From JABDOU01 sp041567895 (lineage in GTDB: Bacteria; Actinomycetota; Acidimicrobiia; Spongiisociales; SHLN01): DNA of 36,741 nucleotides. Both the position numbers and the translations under genes were made by a program. The notes below the pieces were generated by a model. It worked only from the letters and a program-made list of their open reading frames with translations, was not told the DNA's origin and searched no databases. Below, one piece after another: positions 34,950 to 36,741 of this stretch; the first letter of the stretch is position 1, and the number at the start of each line of letters is the position of its first letter. The stretch spans positions 1 through 36,741 of the forward strand of contig JBFGAX010000025.1 in the NCBI GenBank assembly GCA_041567895.1. The letters run 5' to 3'.

Positions 34950-35693
34950 TCAGAGAATCTGCGAAAGGAAGAGCTTCGTGCGATCGTGTTGGGGATTCGT
35001 GAAGAAGTGCTCCGGGGTGCCCTCTTCAACGATGGTTCCGTAGTCGAAGAACAGCACACGATCGGCAACCTCGCGTGCGAAGCCCATCTCGTGGGTCACA
35101 ACCATCATGGTCATGCCGGACTCAGCGAGCTCTTTCATCACGTCGAGTACTTCTTTGATCATCTCGGGGTCGAGCGCCGAGGTCGGTTCATCGAACAACA
35201 TGATCTTCGGTTCCATCGCGAGCGCCCTGGCAATCGCAACGCGCTGTTGCTGCCCGCCCGAAAGCTGTCCCGGATACTTGTTTGCCTGCTCGGGAATGCC
35301 GACTCGCTCCAGAAGCTTCATCGCGGCGTCCTCGGCTTCGGCCTTGGGACGCTTGCGCACCCAGATCGGTGCAAGCGTGATGTTGTCGAGAATCGTGAGG
35401 TGGGGAAAGAGGTTGAACTGCTGGAACACCATTCCGACCTCGGACCGGATCTGCTCGATGTTGCGCAGATCGTTTGTCATCTCGACACCGTCAACGGCGA
35501 TGAGGCCTTCCTGATGCTGCTCGAGCCGGTTGATGCACCTTATGAAGGTCGACTTACCGGATCCGGAAGGACCGATGACAACGACGACCTCACGCTCTTT
35601 GACCGAGGTGGTGACGCCTTTCAATGCCTGAAAGTCGCCGAACCACTTCTTGACGCCTTCGCAGACGATGATGTCGTTTTCGCCAATTGCCAT
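34950..35693 (-). CDS. Amino-acid ABC transporter ATP-binding protein (GlnQ/AapP family)
   Basis: A 247-residue ATPase of the polar amino-acid uptake family. Walker A is GPSGSGKST, Q-loop FQQFNLFPH, signature LSGGQQQR, Walker B IMLFDEPTSALDP and switch VTHEMGFAREVADRV. It lies 3 bp downstream of the permease and shares its transcript. The binding protein and second permease are expected to lie beyond the right edge. Confidence 0.95.
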   Translation of the reverse strand: MAIGENDIIVCEGVKKWFGDFQALKGVTTSVKEREVVVVIGPSGSGKSTFIRCINRLEQHQEGLIAVDGVEMTNDLRNIEQIRSEVGMVFQQFNLFPHLTILDNITLAPIWVRKRPKAEAEDAAMKLLERVGIPEQANKYPGQLSGGQQQRVAIARALAMEPKIMLFDEPTSALDPEMIKEVLDVMKELAESGMTMMVVTHEMGFAREVADRVLFFDYGTIVEEGTPEHFFTNPQHDRTKLFLSQIL

Positions 35694-35696
35694 GGG

Positions 35697-36741
35697 TTAC
35701 CTTTCGCCAACTCCGAGATTTCGTTCGATGCGCTGACTCACGCGCGAGAAGATGAATGTGAAGATCCAATAGACCAGAGCGACGACGACCAGGTTCTCCT
35801 TGATCGAGCCAAGAAAGTTGAACGGTTGGCTCTGATTCGGCACGACATTCTTGGCGATCAACAGAATGTCGAAAAGGCCGACGATCGCAACCAGAGACGT
35901 GTCCTTGAACGTTGCTATCACCTGCCCGACGAGGGCCGGTATCACGGCACGCAAGGCTTGAGGGAGCGTGATGAAGGCAGTCCGCTGCATTGTGGACATG
36001 CCAAGAGCATTCGACGCCTCCTGTTGACCCTTAGAAACGGCTTGCAAGCCTCCTCGGACGTTCTCTGCCAGGTATGCCGCCGAGAAGAACGTGAAGAACA
36101 AGAGGACTTTCACGACGTCTTCGAATTCAACGCCCTCGGGAAACAGGAAAGGAAACACAACCACTGACATCAACAACCAGGTGATGAGGGGAACGCCGCG
36201 CACCAGCTCGATATAGATGGTGGCCATGACACGGAACAGCGGCAACGACGATGTTCTGGCCAACGCAAGCACCACGCCGATCGGAAATGAGAGCGAAACA
36301 GCCCCGATCGCCAGAAGCCAGGTGATCATGAATCCGCCGAACGGAACGGCGCTCTGCGTTTGGACAAGCGAGGTGCCTGTTGCCAGCAACATCAGATACA
36401 CCATGACAACGACGGTCACCGCATAGATCGCGATGTATCGGTACCTGGAGCCACCACTGCCGCCGAACGTGGGTGCTGCCAGCGCAAACAGCGCAAGGAT
36501 CAGAAGCAACAATCGAATGATGATCAGCGTCGGAGTAGCCCAGGTTGCGAGAGCCGCAATCAGGAGTACGCCGGCAATCAGGCGTCCCGATTCTCCGATG
36601 TCGAGATTCACCAGCGCATAGATGACGGCGGCGCCGATGATCAGGAAGGCACCCCCGATGAGGAGGTACTCACTCACGTTCGTGAGCACTGTGCCGCGGA
36701 GAATATGCAGGAAGATCACCGGATAGCTGAGGGCCCACGCG
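35697..36741 (-). CDS. Amino-acid ABC permease (HisM/AapM type), N-terminus cut by window edge
   Basis: Inner-membrane permease for polar amino acids. The C-terminal half has the typical ELVRGVPLITWL and EAA-type loop (EASNALGMSTMQRTAFITLPQALRAVIPAL). The first part is several hydrophobic helices, as in the longer AapM-type permeases (usually 350-400 residues). The first visible start is GTG 36719, but codons upstream to the edge (A-W-A-L-S-Y-P) are open, so the real start probably lies outside the window. Confidence 0.9.
   Translation of the reverse strand, partial: AWALSYPVIFLHILRGTVLTNVSEYLLIGGAFLIIGAAVIYALVNLDIGESGRLIAGVLLIAALATWATPTLIIIRLLLLILALFALAAPTFGGSGGSRYRYIAIYAVTVVVMVYLMLLATGTSLVQTQSAVPFGGFMITWLLAIGAVSLSFPIGVVLALARTSSLPLFRVMATIYIELVRGVPLITWLLMSVVVFPFLFPEGVEFEDVVKVLLFFTFFSAAYLAENVRGGLQAVSKGQQEASNALGMSTMQRTAFITLPQALRAVIPALVGQVIATFKDTSLVAIVGLFDILLIAKNVVPNQSQPFNFLGSIKENLVVVALVYWIFTFIFSRVSQRIERNLGVGER

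Overview
The window looks like a chromosomal segment of an actinomycete-type bacterium (Actinomycetota, possibly Acidimicrobiia-like; the class is a guess). Pointers are a dnaK-grpE-dnaJ-hspR operon ending in a MerR-type HspR repressor, an LPXTG-type sortase substrate, paired dynamin-like GTPases, several GTG starts with little or no leader, and moderately high GC. No rRNA, tRNA, CRISPR array or intact mobile element was seen. The only trace of a mobile gene is an integrase-type N-terminal domain fused to a metabolic reductase.

Layout. (1) 2-4105: 3' part of a large repetitive sortase-anchored surface protein, cut by the left edge. (2) 4606-8550: dnaK-grpE-dnaJ-hspR, then a short-chain dehydrogenase and a small barrel-like protein (8610-9751). 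(3) 9758-12919: a Fur/Zur-controlled divergon. The metal-binding lipoprotein and permease run leftward, the Fur-family regulator and the ATPase run rightward, and a 19-bp palindrome lies between the two start regions. (4) 12978-16888: an unusual cluster. A MauE-like membrane domain, a twin-arginine segment, a 28-cysteine domain resembling methylamine dehydrogenase light chain and five exact 45-residue repeats are fused in one protein. It is followed by a MauD-like thioredoxin, a polytopic membrane protein and a conserved-looking soluble protein. (5) 16929-18205: small proteins (a membrane protein, DUF427, a helical protein). (6) 18446-26168, leftward: a redox operon with an NfnA/SudB-like reductase (carrying the integrase-type N-terminus), an NfnB/SudA/GltD-like subunit, the KorA and KorB 2-oxoacid:ferredoxin oxidoreductase subunits, and a 728-residue protein ending in a ferredoxin-like domain. 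(7) 26487-33918: membrane and protein stress genes: MscL, two overlapping dynamin-like GTPases, divergent ClpB, and an MscS-type TM-helix protein. (8) 34071-36741: Lgt, then an amino-acid ABC ATPase and permease cut by the right edge.

Two themes stand out. The dnaK and clpB promoters share an identical-geometry inverted repeat (AAATCT-N15-AGATTT), a good candidate for the HspR operator in this lineage although it is not the classical HAIR sequence. The MauE/MauA-like/repeat fusion with its MauD-like partner suggests an exported, disulfide-rich, possibly cofactor-modified protein with its own oxidative folding helpers and no classical MauB heavy chain. This is the best candidate for an undescribed system here.
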